NCBI GenBank assembly: GCA_031257955.1
Contig: JAIRNQ010000209.1
Span: 1-7,645 of the forward strand
DNA from: Deltaproteobacteria bacterium
GTDB lineage: Bacteria; Desulfobacterota; Desulfarculia; Adiutricales; Adiutricaceae
DNA length: 7,645 bases
Direction: 5' to 3'
Shown here: piece after piece, positions 1 through 6,106 of the stretch
Position numbering within the stretch: the stretch's first letter is position 1
Layout: each line of letters starts with the position of its first letter
Notes under the pieces: generated by a model
What the model saw: only the letters and a program-made list of their open reading frames with translations
Told to the model about the DNA's origin: nothing
The model's database searches: none
Position numbers and translations under genes: made by a program

Positions 1-1536
1 TCTGAAGGCCATCTGATTTTTGGCCTCGTCCATCCCATCGCTCAAAAGCTTCTGGCGCTCCGCCTCCAGCCGTTCCACCGTCTTCGTCTTGGGATCGGCG
101 TCTAGCGGCTTATACTTGAGCATAAATACGAAAGCCATATTTTTACCCAAAGAAATTGACAAGTTTGCGACTTCCTGTGAATCCTCGGGTAGGAAGGTTA
201 CGGAAAAACTTAAGGCCTTAAGAACCGAGCCTAAAAAGCCCAGGTAACTTGCTTCCATGGCCCTAAGCTCCACATGGGTATTCCAAATGAGGATATCCCG
301 AAAACAGGCCGCCAACCCCAAAGAGTCAAAACCCTCCAGGGCCTTACGGACGCGCTCCTTTAAGCTGTTGACGAAATCTTTCCCTTGCCCGAGCAAATAA
401 TGCAAAAGGTCCCGATTTAAGGCTTCATTGACTTCCGCGTTGGGGCGTCTCAGCAGGTAGGCGTCCGCGTCAATCCGTTTGTCAACCGTCAGATACCCTG
501 TCTGGAACATAAGGGGCGTAAGCTCTAGATTGTCGATGTCAACCGAGGAAAGAGAAGATATGTCTGTCTCAGGGTTTTCTGGGAAGTCCAATATATTTTT
601 CCTCTTTAACAGTTCCAGAAAGAAGGCCGACGTGGCGGTACTGTACCAGTATGAGTGAAGTTCTCTTTTGGCTAACGTTTTAACAATAGAGAAGGGATTA
701 AGGATCCTATCGATCCCATCCCATGAGTAACCATCGTATTTATTTAAAATCGCCTCTTTCAAGTTCGCAACCGTAGCCGATTCGGGCAATAAACCTTTAG
801 ATTTGTTGTATTCCAGAACTTCAGGTAAATAATCGCTGAATTGGGCCTCAAACTCTCCTATCGTAAAGCCGCAGATGGCGTTGTAGCTTGAATCCATGGT
901 AAGGTCGTAAAGGTTGTTAAACGCGGAGAAAAGAGAGGTCTGGGCGAATTTGCTGACCCCAGTTACGAGGACGACCTGGGTCAGGTCTGTGTCGGCCAGG
1001 GACTTAAGCGAGGAATAGAAGTCGTGAAGGGTGGCCCGGTTCTTGTCCACTTGGGCAAGATCTCCGATGACTCCTTGTATCGGGTAGTCATATTCATCGA
1101 TCAACACGGCTACCGGTTCTCCGCTCGCTCTCTTAAGCGTGGAAACCATCTCGCGCAGCATTCCGCCGAGGGTCACGGCGGTAAGCTTGTCCAGGCCGGT
1201 TCGCGCGGCTTCGCACCTGAGCGTTTCGGAGATACTATTTTCCAAGGCAGCCGTGCTTCCGCAAGCGCCGATCATGTCCAGGTGGACTACCGGGTATGGT
1301 TTAAAGTCGTAGTCTGAGGAATCTATCCACAATCCTTTAAAATACTCCCGGTGGCCTCGCAATAGCTCATGGGCCGCCCCCAGCAGAAGCGACTTGCCGA
1401 AACGGCGGGGACGGGACAGAAAAAAACAGCCCTTGGTTTTAACGATATCATATAAATATTGTGTTTTATCGACGTAAAGAAGGTCATTTTCTCTTATTTT
1501 CCTGAAAGGTTGCCCTTCACTTGGCAATTCGCGCAT
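1..1536 (-). CDS. AAA-ATPase-like / DUF1703-type protein, C-terminus cut by window edge
   Basis: The frame is open for 512 codons from ATG at 1536 to the window edge. The N-terminus carries YVDKT (residues 21-25), the atypical P-loop SRPRRFGKSLLL (41-52), Walker B VAVLIDEYDYPI (142-153), a sensor-like VVLVTGVSKF (188-197), and a family-typical YDGYSWDG...NPFSIV block (267-284). These are hallmarks of the AAA-ATPase-like family (Pfam PF09820), which is usually followed by a PD-(D/E)XK-type DUF1703 domain (PF08011). The C-terminal part fits that domain, but the expected catalytic acids seem replaced: ANLSI (457-461) where family members have a DL-type motif, and MLKYK (472-476) where ExK is expected. 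The start is supported by AAAGGAG six bases upstream. The gene is visibly more AT-rich than the pst genes. The cellular role of the family is poorly defined; these genes are often multicopy in host-associated anaerobes and may be mobile or defence-related. I am confident of the family, not of a function. Confidence 0.9.
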   Translation of the reverse strand, partial: MRELPSEGQPFRKIRENDLLYVDKTQYLYDIVKTKGCFFLSRPRRFGKSLLLGAAHELLRGHREYFKGLWIDSSDYDFKPYPVVHLDMIGACGSTAALENSISETLRCEAARTGLDKLTAVTLGGMLREMVSTLKRASGEPVAVLIDEYDYPIQGVIGDLAQVDKNRATLHDFYSSLKSLADTDLTQVVLVTGVSKFAQTSLFSAFNNLYDLTMDSSYNAICGFTIGEFEAQFSDYLPEVLEYNKSKGLLPESATVANLKEAILNKYDGYSWDGIDRILNPFSIVKTLAKRELHSYWYSTATSAFFLELLKRKNILDFPENPETDISSLSSVDIDNLELTPLMFQTGYLTVDKRIDADAYLLRRPNAEVNEALNRDLLHYLLGQGKDFVNSLKERVRKALEGFDSLGLAACFRDILIWNTHVELRAMEASYLGFLGSVLKALSFSVTFLPEDSQEVANLSISLGKNMAFVFMLKYKPLDADPKTKTVERLEAERQKLLSDGMDEAKNQMAFR

Positions 1537-1542
1537 AATTGT

Positions 1543-1549
1543 CTCCTTT
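1543..1549 (-). promoter_or_regulatory. Shine-Dalgarno site of the AAA-ATPase-like gene
   Basis: AAAGGAG on the minus strand lies six bases before the ATG at 1536. It is a near-consensus ribosome binding site and fixes the start, which also gives the family-typical short leader before YVDKT. Confidence 0.75.
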
Positions 1550-1608
1550 CCGTCAGGCTGAAATCGCGGTTACTTGAAAGTCCGGTCCCGCTGGAAAGAT
1601 ATGAACAG

Positions 1609-1635
1609 AGTATAACCGGCAAGGCGTTAAGACAA
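1609..1635 (-). promoter_or_regulatory. Candidate promoter of the AAA-ATPase-like gene
   Basis: On the minus strand a TATACT hexamer (1609-1614, five of six to the -10 consensus) is preceded, after a short 15 bp spacer, by TTGTCT (1630-1635, four of six to -35). It would give a leader of roughly 65 nt before the ATG at 1536. An own promoter is plausible because phoU ends about 500 bp upstream. The short spacer keeps confidence low. Confidence 0.35.
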
Positions 1636-1780
1636 GGATTTATCTAGGGCTCCAGGGGTCCAAGGGGCTTTCTCTATTCGGGGATAATAATTGAAGCCGA
1701 TGGGAAGGAAAAACAAGGGCCCGCTAAGTCATCCGCAAGCAAGTAGGCTAAAACTATGGAAATACTTTTGGCCCGATGGG

Positions 1781-1807
1781 GCCGCCCGCCGTCCCCATGG
1801 GCGGCCA
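1781..1807. repeat. GC-rich inverted repeat (stem-loop)
   Basis: GGCCGCCC pairs with GGGCGGCC across an 11-base loop, an eight-pair perfect stem. There is no T-run on either side, so it is not a typical intrinsic terminator. An alternative pairing uses ATGGGG with CCCCAT. Confidence 0.55.
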
Positions 1808-1812
1808 AAACT

Positions 1813-1854
1813 TGGCACCCCGGCCCAGAAGCGACCGTCAGTCGGTGCCGAGGA
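1813..1854. repeat. Stem-loop with nested inner hairpin
   Basis: CTTGGCACC pairs with GGTGCCGAG (nine positions, one T-G wobble when read as plus-strand RNA) around a loop of about 24 bases. Inside the loop, GAC and GTC can form a small inner stem. Together with the stem just upstream this is the best hint that the interval makes a structured RNA. Function unknown. Confidence 0.4.
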
Positions 1855-2030
1855 ACCAAGGGACCGGGGACGAGTTTTTCCTCAAAAAGGCCACCGAGCC
1901 AAGGGAGAGCGGACGGAGAGTGGTCACGGCGCTTTTGAAGACTCGTCTAAAATAGGGCCGAATTTATGGGCATTGTCGTTTCGGGGATCGCCAAAGAAGC
2001 GTAAGGGCTTGGCCTTCGGCGGCCTCTGGT

Positions 2031-2085
2031 TTTGCCATCGCCATTTCTAAGCCCGGGCTTAGAAATGGTGATGGCGAACGTTTTT
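2031..2085. terminator. Palindrome over the phoU stop; terminator-like on the plus strand
   Basis: CCATTTCTAAGCCC (2041-2054) is followed directly by its exact reverse complement (2055-2068), a 28 bp perfect palindrome that contains the phoU stop codon. Pairing extends outward to about 2031/2078 with two positions that are G-T on the plus strand but C-A on the minus strand. On the plus strand the stem is followed within two bases by TTTTT (2081-2085), as in an intrinsic terminator. On the minus strand, the direction of phoU, it is followed by AAAACC and no T-run. It may still end or protect the pst mRNA. Confidence 0.5.
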
Positions 2086-2733
2086 GCCCTTGACGATGTA
2101 GATGGTCTCCTCGGCCAAGTTGGTGGCGTGGTCGCCCAGGCGCTCGAAGTGGGCGGCCGTGTTGATGATCTCCAAGCCCCAGTAGACCTTTTGCCCATCG
2201 TTGAAGACGGAGTTCAGGACCTCGGCCCTGACCCGGTGGTTAAGATCGTCGATCTCGTCGTCGAGTTCCAGGACCTTGCTGGCCAGCTCGGTGTCCTTCT
2301 CGATGAAGGCCTTGACCGACTGGTTTAGCATGTCAACGGTCTTAACCCGCATGGTCTCGATGTTCTCCGGAAAGGGTTCGGCGGCGGCCCCTTGGCGGGC
2401 CAGGGCGGCCAGGCCTAGGGTGCGGCGGGCTAGGTTAGAGCCCAAGTCGCCCATGCGCTCAAGCTCGGTGGCCAAGCGCAGGCTGGCGGCCAGGAAGCGC
2501 AGATCCCCGGCCACGGGTTGGTTGGCGGCGATGAGGTTAATGGCCTTATCGACGATGTTGTTTTCCATGGCGTTGATGGTTTTGTCCCGGGCGATGACCA
2601 CCCGGGCCTGCTCCTCGTCGCCTTCGCTGAGAGCTTTAACGGCCACCCCCAGCATGTCCGCCACCTCGTAGCCCATGGTAATCAGGCTGTCCCTGAGTTT
2701 TTTGAGCTCCTCAACGAAAGAACCCATGACCAT
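2059..2733 (-). CDS. phoU: Phosphate signalling/transport accessory protein PhoU
   Basis: This 224-residue protein has the length and all-helical look of PhoU and carries both copies of its metal-binding signature: ELERMGDLGSNLA (90-102) and HFERLGDHATNLAE (195-208), one per three-helix bundle. PhoU is a cytoplasmic protein that connects the Pst transporter to the PhoR sensor kinase and dampens Pho-regulon expression and uptake when phosphate is plentiful. It is the last gene of the pst cluster, 266 bp after pstB, a longer gap than usual. The start at 2733 is supported by AGGAGG eight bases upstream; a second ATG two codons later is possible. The protein ends in HHHF, encoded by the arm of the palindrome that covers its stop. 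No phoR or phoB gene is in the window. Confidence 0.96.
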   Translation of the reverse strand: MVMGSFVEELKKLRDSLITMGYEVADMLGVAVKALSEGDEEQARVVIARDKTINAMENNIVDKAINLIAANQPVAGDLRFLAASLRLATELERMGDLGSNLARRTLGLAALARQGAAAEPFPENIETMRVKTVDMLNQSVKAFIEKDTELASKVLELDDEIDDLNHRVRAEVLNSVFNDGQKVYWGLEIINTAAHFERLGDHATNLAEETIYIVKGKNVRHHHF

Positions 2734-2999
2734 GGTTCCATCCTCCTATCCCCTAAGGAGAAGCGGGCTCGCGCTTGGGCCTTTGGCCGGCGGGTCCCGT
2801 TTTCCCGGGCGAAAAAACAAAAAACGCGAATATCTTTGGCCAACCCCAAGGGGGGCTGGGATTTGGGCGAATATGGTTAGACAAATGGTCCGGCCCGACA
2901 AGATCGGCCCGGCGGGGCCGGGAAAGAGCCGAACGGCGGGGCCGGCAATGATCCGACCGAAGGGACTGGGGTTGACCCGGCCGACCGGTCGCTTTGGCC
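2734..2999 (-). other. GC-rich pstB-phoU spacer with direct repeats and a hairpin
   Basis: No coding potential was seen. GGCGGGGCCGG occurs at 2911-2921 and again at 2935-2945, spaced 24 bp. CGGCCC (2905-2910) pairs with GGGCCG (2915-2920) over four bases. Nearer phoU, two six-base runs of T on the minus strand (about 2812-2825) follow an AT-rich stretch and lack a tight stem just upstream. A processing site, partial terminator or internal phoU promoter could lie here, but no convincing -35/-10 pair was found. Confidence 0.4.
2742..2747 (-). promoter_or_regulatory. Strong Shine-Dalgarno site of phoU
   Basis: AGGAGG on the minus strand lies eight bases before the ATG at 2733. It is the strongest ribosome binding site in the cluster and suggests that phoU is translated independently of pstB. 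Confidence 0.8.
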
Positions 3000-3851
3000 T
3001 TAGCCGAAGCGGCCGGTGATGTAATTTTCCGTGCGTTCCTCCTTGGGGCTGGTGAAGAGCTCCAAGGTGGGCCCGAACTCTATGAGCTGGCCCATGTAAA
3101 AGAAGGCCGTGCGGTCGGAGATGCGGGCGGCTTGCTGCATATTGTGGGTAACGATGACGATGGACATGCCGGCCCCGCGGATCCAGTCCTCCACCTTGGA
3201 GGTGGCGATGGGGTCCAGGGCCGAGGTGGGCTCGTCCATCAGCAATATCTCGGGCTCCAGGGCCAGGGCCCGGGCGATGCAGACCCGCTGCTGCTGCCCG
3301 CCCGAGAGATCCAGGGCCGACTTGCCCAGCTTGTCTTTTACGTCGTCCCATAGGGCGGCGGCCTTGAGGGCCCTTTCCACCACCTGGTCCAGATCGGCCT
3401 TTCTGTTAACCCCTACCAGCCTGGGGCCATAGCAGATGTTGTCGTAAATGGATTTGGGAAAGGGGTTGGGCCTCTGGAAGACCATGCCCACCCGGCGGCG
3501 GATATCGACCGGATCGGCCTCGGGGCCGTAGATGGAAGTTCCCCTGATTTGTATTTCCCCGGCCAGCCTGGTCCCGGGCACAAAATCGTGCATGCGGTTT
3601 AAGAGCTTTAAAAACGTCGATTTGCCGCAGCCCGAAGGCCCGATGAAGGCCGTGACCTCATCGGCCATGATATCCACGCTTATGTTTTTTAGGGCTTGGA
3701 ACTGGCCGTAAAAGAACGAGACGTTGTCGGCCTTGATGATGACCTCGCCTCCCTGGCCAGCATCGCCCCCTTGGCCAGCACCGTCTCCCTGGCCAGCACC
3801 GCCCCCTTGGCCGTTCGGGGCGGCCTCGAAGCCGTTTTGCTCGGCTACCAT
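3000..3851 (-). CDS. pstB: Phosphate ABC transporter ATP-binding protein PstB
   Basis: This is the cytoplasmic ATPase that powers phosphate import by PstSCAB. All ABC motifs are visible: Walker A GPSGCGKST (71-79), Q-loop FQRPNPFP (125-132), signature LSGGQQQR (182-189), Walker B ILLMDEP (202-208) and H-loop THN (235-237). The PstB-typical THNMQQAARISDRTAFF and the C-terminal ENYITGRFG complete the identification. At 283 residues it is longer than the usual 250-260 because of an N-terminal extension: residues about 13-36 are Gly/Gln/Ala repeats, and the conserved domain begins near residue 37. The helix before the H-loop looks about two residues shorter than typical. The ATG at 3851 overlaps the end of pstA by 7 bp and has AGGAG six bases upstream within pstA, suggesting translational coupling. 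Confidence 0.97.
   Translation of the reverse strand: MVAEQNGFEAAPNGQGGGAGQGDGAGQGGDAGQGGEVIIKADNVSFFYGQFQALKNISVDIMADEVTAFIGPSGCGKSTFLKLLNRMHDFVPGTRLAGEIQIRGTSIYGPEADPVDIRRRVGMVFQRPNPFPKSIYDNICYGPRLVGVNRKADLDQVVERALKAAALWDDVKDKLGKSALDLSGGQQQRVCIARALALEPEILLMDEPTSALDPIATSKVEDWIRGAGMSIVIVTHNMQQAARISDRTAFFYMGQLIEFGPTLELFTSPKEERTENYITGRFG
3752..3823 (-). repeat. 18 bp tandem repeat encoding the Gly/Gln-rich PstB N-terminus
   Basis: Units of 18 bp start at 3752, 3770 and 3788, with a decaying fourth at 3806; on the plus strand each begins C(C/T)TGGCCAGCA. Alternate units are most alike, giving a 36 bp higher-order period. The array keeps frame and encodes AGQGxx hexapeptides. Slippage could change the copy number between strains without breaking pstB. 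Confidence 0.8.
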
Positions 3852-4729
3852 TTTCGGCTCCTGCGCAACCTGGCCCGAAGAATCACGGCCGCCAGCGACA
3901 AGCCCAAAACTATGGCCATCAGGACCAAGGAGGTCCCAAACTGTTGAGGCCTGGTGCCGGCGATGTTGGCCCCGTTGGTGGCCAGGTTGTAGATATGGGT
4001 GGTCAAGGCCATGGCCTCGTTAAAAGGCGAATCGGGTAGCGACGGGCTGTAGGCCGTGGCCGAGGTCAGCGAGATGGGGGCCGTCTCCCCGGCCGCCCGG
4101 CCCAGGGCCAAGATGGCCCCGGTCAGCATGCCCGGAAGGGCGGCCGGCAGAATGACTTGCCTGATGGCCTGAAAGCGGTTGGCCCCCAGGGCCAAGGCCG
4201 CTTCCCTAAAGGAGCCGGGGGTTTGCCGAAGAGCCTCTTCGGCCGCGGCCGTAACCGTCGGAAGGGTAAGTAACCCCAGGGTCAAACAGCCAGAGAGGAG
4301 CGATCGGCCAAAACCGAAGGTGGTCACGAAAAGCGAAAGGCCAAAGAGGCCAAAGACGACCGAGGGCACCCCGGCCAAGTTGGCCACGCCCAGGCGGATT
4401 ACTGAGACCAAGGGGCCCTGCTTGGCGTATTCGGAAAGATAGATGGCCGCCCCGAAACCCAAGGGGATGGAAATGACCATCGAACCCAAGGCCAGGTAAA
4501 GCGTTCCTACTATGGCCGGAAGGATCCCACCCTTGGTCATGGACTCCCGGGGGAACTGGCTTAAAAATTCCCAGTTAATGGCCGATATGCCCTGGACGCA
4601 AATATATATGAGAAGCGAAGCCAGGACCAACAGAATGAAGCCGGCCAGGGCCACGATGACGCCCGTGGCCAGTTGGTCGCGCCGTTTTCTGGCCTCTTTG
4701 GAGTATCCAAGCAAAAACATGCCTATCAC
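3845..4729 (-). CDS. pstA: Phosphate ABC transporter permease PstA
   Basis: This 294-residue protein is one of the two inner-membrane permeases forming the phosphate channel with PstC. It shows about six hydrophobic segments (near 22-46, 72-100, 116-138, 147-163, 198-215 and 266-287), with the ABC-permease EAA loop EEALRQTPGSFREAALALGANR at about 164-185. The PstA-typical GRAAGETAP (210-218) and a C-terminal basic tail are present. Two starts compete: GTG at 4729 with GGGGA nine bases upstream, and ATG at 4720, three codons later, with GGTGA six bases upstream; both leave the membrane domain intact. The gene follows pstC after 113 bp and overlaps pstB by 7 bp. Confidence 0.95.
   Translation of the reverse strand: MIGMFLLGYSKEARKRRDQLATGVIVALAGFILLVLASLLIYICVQGISAINWEFLSQFPRESMTKGGILPAIVGTLYLALGSMVISIPLGFGAAIYLSEYAKQGPLVSVIRLGVANLAGVPSVVFGLFGLSLFVTTFGFGRSLLSGCLTLGLLTLPTVTAAAEEALRQTPGSFREAALALGANRFQAIRQVILPAALPGMLTGAILALGRAAGETAPISLTSATAYSPSLPDSPFNEAMALTTHIYNLATNGANIAGTRPQQFGTSLVLMAIVLGLSLAAVILRARLRRSRKW
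3858..3862 (-). promoter_or_regulatory. Shine-Dalgarno site of pstB inside the pstA 3' end
   Basis: AGGAG on the minus strand lies six bases before the pstB ATG at 3851 and inside the last codons of pstA. It supports the long (repeat-containing) start of pstB and coupling to pstA. Confidence 0.65.
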
Positions 4730-4800
4730 CCGAATTAATCCCCTTCCCGGCCAACCCGTCTGGTGGCCGGAACCGGGGCGTCGCCGCCTTTACTCGGCCT

Positions 4801-4835
4801 AGCCCAGATTATCCGAGATCCCGGATAATCTGGCT
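4801..4835 (-). repeat. Strong intercistronic hairpin between pstC and pstA
   Basis: CCAGATTATCCG (4804-4815) pairs perfectly with CGGATAATCTGG (4822-4833) over a six-base loop, and AGC/GCT extends the stem past one bulged base. It lies about 7 bp after the pstC stop. No T-run follows in the direction of transcription, so it more likely protects upstream mRNA or partially attenuates pstA than ends the transcript. Confidence 0.7.
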
Positions 4836-4842
4836 AAGGGGC

Positions 4843-5949
4843 CTATCTTCTGGTCCGCCAGCGCCGGCTGAGGTACCAGGCCAGGAGGTTAAAAGCCAAG
4901 GTCATGAAAAACAATATCACGCCCAGGGCGAACAGGGCTTGATAGTGACGGCTCCCGATGGCCGTCTCACCCATCTCGGCGGCCAGGGTCGAGGTCAGGG
5001 GCCGGACCGAGTCGAAGAGGGAGTTGGGTATCTGGGCCGCCCCGCCGGCCACCATCAGAACCACCATGGTCTCGCCCAAGGAGCGTCCCAAACCCAATAT
5101 GACCGCCGTGGAGAGCCCGCCGAGAGCGGCCGGGGTAGTGACCCGCCATATGGTCTCCCAGCGGGTGGCCCCCAAGGCGTAGGAGGCGTCTTTAACGTCC
5201 TGAGGGACGGCCGAGAGGGCGTCCTCGCCCAGGGAGGCTATGGTCGGGGTGGCCATGATAGCCAGTATCAAACTGGCGTTTAGGAGGTTAAGCCCGGTAG
5301 GCAGGTTAAGGGTCTGTTGGAGAAAGGGGGCAATGACCACCATGCCAACCAGGCCCAAAACCACCGAGGGGACCGAGGCCAAAAGTTCCACCGCCGGCTT
5401 AACCCATTCCCTGGTGCGCCTTCCGGCTATGCAAGAGAGGAACATGGCCAACCCCAGGCCCAAGGGGGCGGCGATGGCCGTGGAGACCACGGTCACGGCC
5501 AGGGATCCGCCGATAAGGGCCAGCGCCCCAAAAGAGGCGTCCGGGTAAGTGGGATACCAATCCCGCCCGAACAAAAACGAGCCCAGGCTCACCCCCGGCG
5601 AACCCCCCTGGCTAAAGAGGAGCCCCACCGACTCGGTGAAGAGAAAGACCATTATCAAAAGCATCTGGCCCATGGCCAGGATGGCGCAGAGAAGAAAGAA
5701 AAACCGGCTGCCGTGTTCGGCCTTGGATAGCCTGGGTTTTAGGGGAATGGCCCGCAGCGAGGCCTCCTCGTAACTCTCCGCCGGCGCCGGGGCGCCTTCC
5801 AGGCTCGGGACTTTAAGGGGGGCCTTAGGCTTTTCGTCTACCTCCTCGAACAACGAAGCCCCATCGGTGACAGAAACGACGCTGGCCAAGGTAGGTTCCT
5901 CGGGCCGATCCCTATTGTCCTGGCTAATTTTGGGCTCTTTCTCGCTCAT
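4843..5949 (-). CDS. pstC: Phosphate ABC transporter permease PstC
   Basis: This 368-residue protein is the second inner-membrane permease of the Pst complex. It has about six hydrophobic segments (near 84-107, 140-171, 188-211, 222-240, 276-301 and 336-360), the EAA loop EDALSAVPQDVKDASYALGATR (242-263), and the PstC-typical GLGRSLGETM (286-295). The family is usually around 300-320 residues. The excess is a hydrophilic, acidic and proline-rich N-terminal extension of about 80 residues that should be cytoplasmic. The ATG at 5949 has only a weak purine-rich stretch (GGCGGGAC) upstream, so a shorter start cannot be excluded, although no better one with a clear SD was found before the first membrane segment. 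It lies 157 bp after pstS with a hairpin between. Confidence 0.95.
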   Translation of the reverse strand: MSEKEPKISQDNRDRPEEPTLASVVSVTDGASLFEEVDEKPKAPLKVPSLEGAPAPAESYEEASLRAIPLKPRLSKAEHGSRFFFLLCAILAMGQMLLIMVFLFTESVGLLFSQGGSPGVSLGSFLFGRDWYPTYPDASFGALALIGGSLAVTVVSTAIAAPLGLGLAMFLSCIAGRRTREWVKPAVELLASVPSVVLGLVGMVVIAPFLQQTLNLPTGLNLLNASLILAIMATPTIASLGEDALSAVPQDVKDASYALGATRWETIWRVTTPAALGGLSTAVILGLGRSLGETMVVLMVAGGAAQIPNSLFDSVRPLTSTLAAEMGETAIGSRHYQALFALGVILFFMTLAFNLLAWYLSRRWRTRR

Positions 5950-6058
5950 GTCCCGCCAATCGCCCCGACCCCTTTAGGGTTCGTGGGCGCCCACGTTCCG
6001 TGCCAACTCTCTGGGCAATATCCCCAAACAATCTCTATAAGCATTCTTTCTAAATCAG

Positions 6059-6098
6059 GGCGGCCGATACGGCTGCCGTATCGTCGGATTTGGCCGCC
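6059..6098 (-). repeat. Nested hairpin between pstS and pstC
   Basis: Inner arms CGATACGG (6065-6072) and CCGTATCG (6076-6083) are perfect over a three-base loop. Outer arms GGCGGCC and GGCCGCC (6059-6065 and 6092-6098) close it, sharing one base with the inner stem. It starts about 9 bp after the pstS stop. No long T-run follows. Such structures after the binding-protein gene of ABC operons commonly allow more binding protein than permease; that role is inferred here. Confidence 0.65.
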
Positions 6099-6106
6099 AC
6101 CCGTTC

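Larger units (their letters stand above)
1537..2058. other. Gene-free interval between phoU and the AAA-ATPase-like gene
   Basis: These 522 bases hold no convincing gene. Short open frames exist on both strands (the longest on the plus strand, 1691-2050), but their translations are rich in R, P, G and K without recognisable motifs. The interval contains the SD and candidate promoter of the downstream gene, two GC-rich stem-loops (1781-1807 and 1813-1854), and the left half of the palindrome at the phoU stop. No tRNA, rRNA, CRISPR or insertion-sequence signature was seen. It could be a long leader, a degraded gene or a structured RNA; the sequence alone does not decide. Confidence 0.5.

Noticed and set aside
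1691..2050. Plus-strand open frame of 119 codons between phoU and the AAA-ATPase-like gene
   Set aside because: The translation is rich in R, K, P and G with no motif, lacks a clear SD, and its stop arises from the palindrome that mirrors the phoU end. Treated as non-coding, though a plus-strand RNA remains possible.
1537..2058. tRNA, RNase P, tmRNA or insertion-sequence remnant
   Set aside because: No T-loop, no RNase P or tmRNA signature words, no transposase frame and no terminal inverted repeats with target duplication were visible.
2746..3351. Minus-strand open frame of 201 codons overlapping pstB in another frame
   Set aside because: It is a GC-driven shadow of pstB; its low-complexity R/G/P/H composition has no domain.
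3752..3823. CRISPR-like array
   Set aside because: The 18 bp units are contiguous with no unique spacers and maintain the pstB reading frame; it is a coding tandem repeat.
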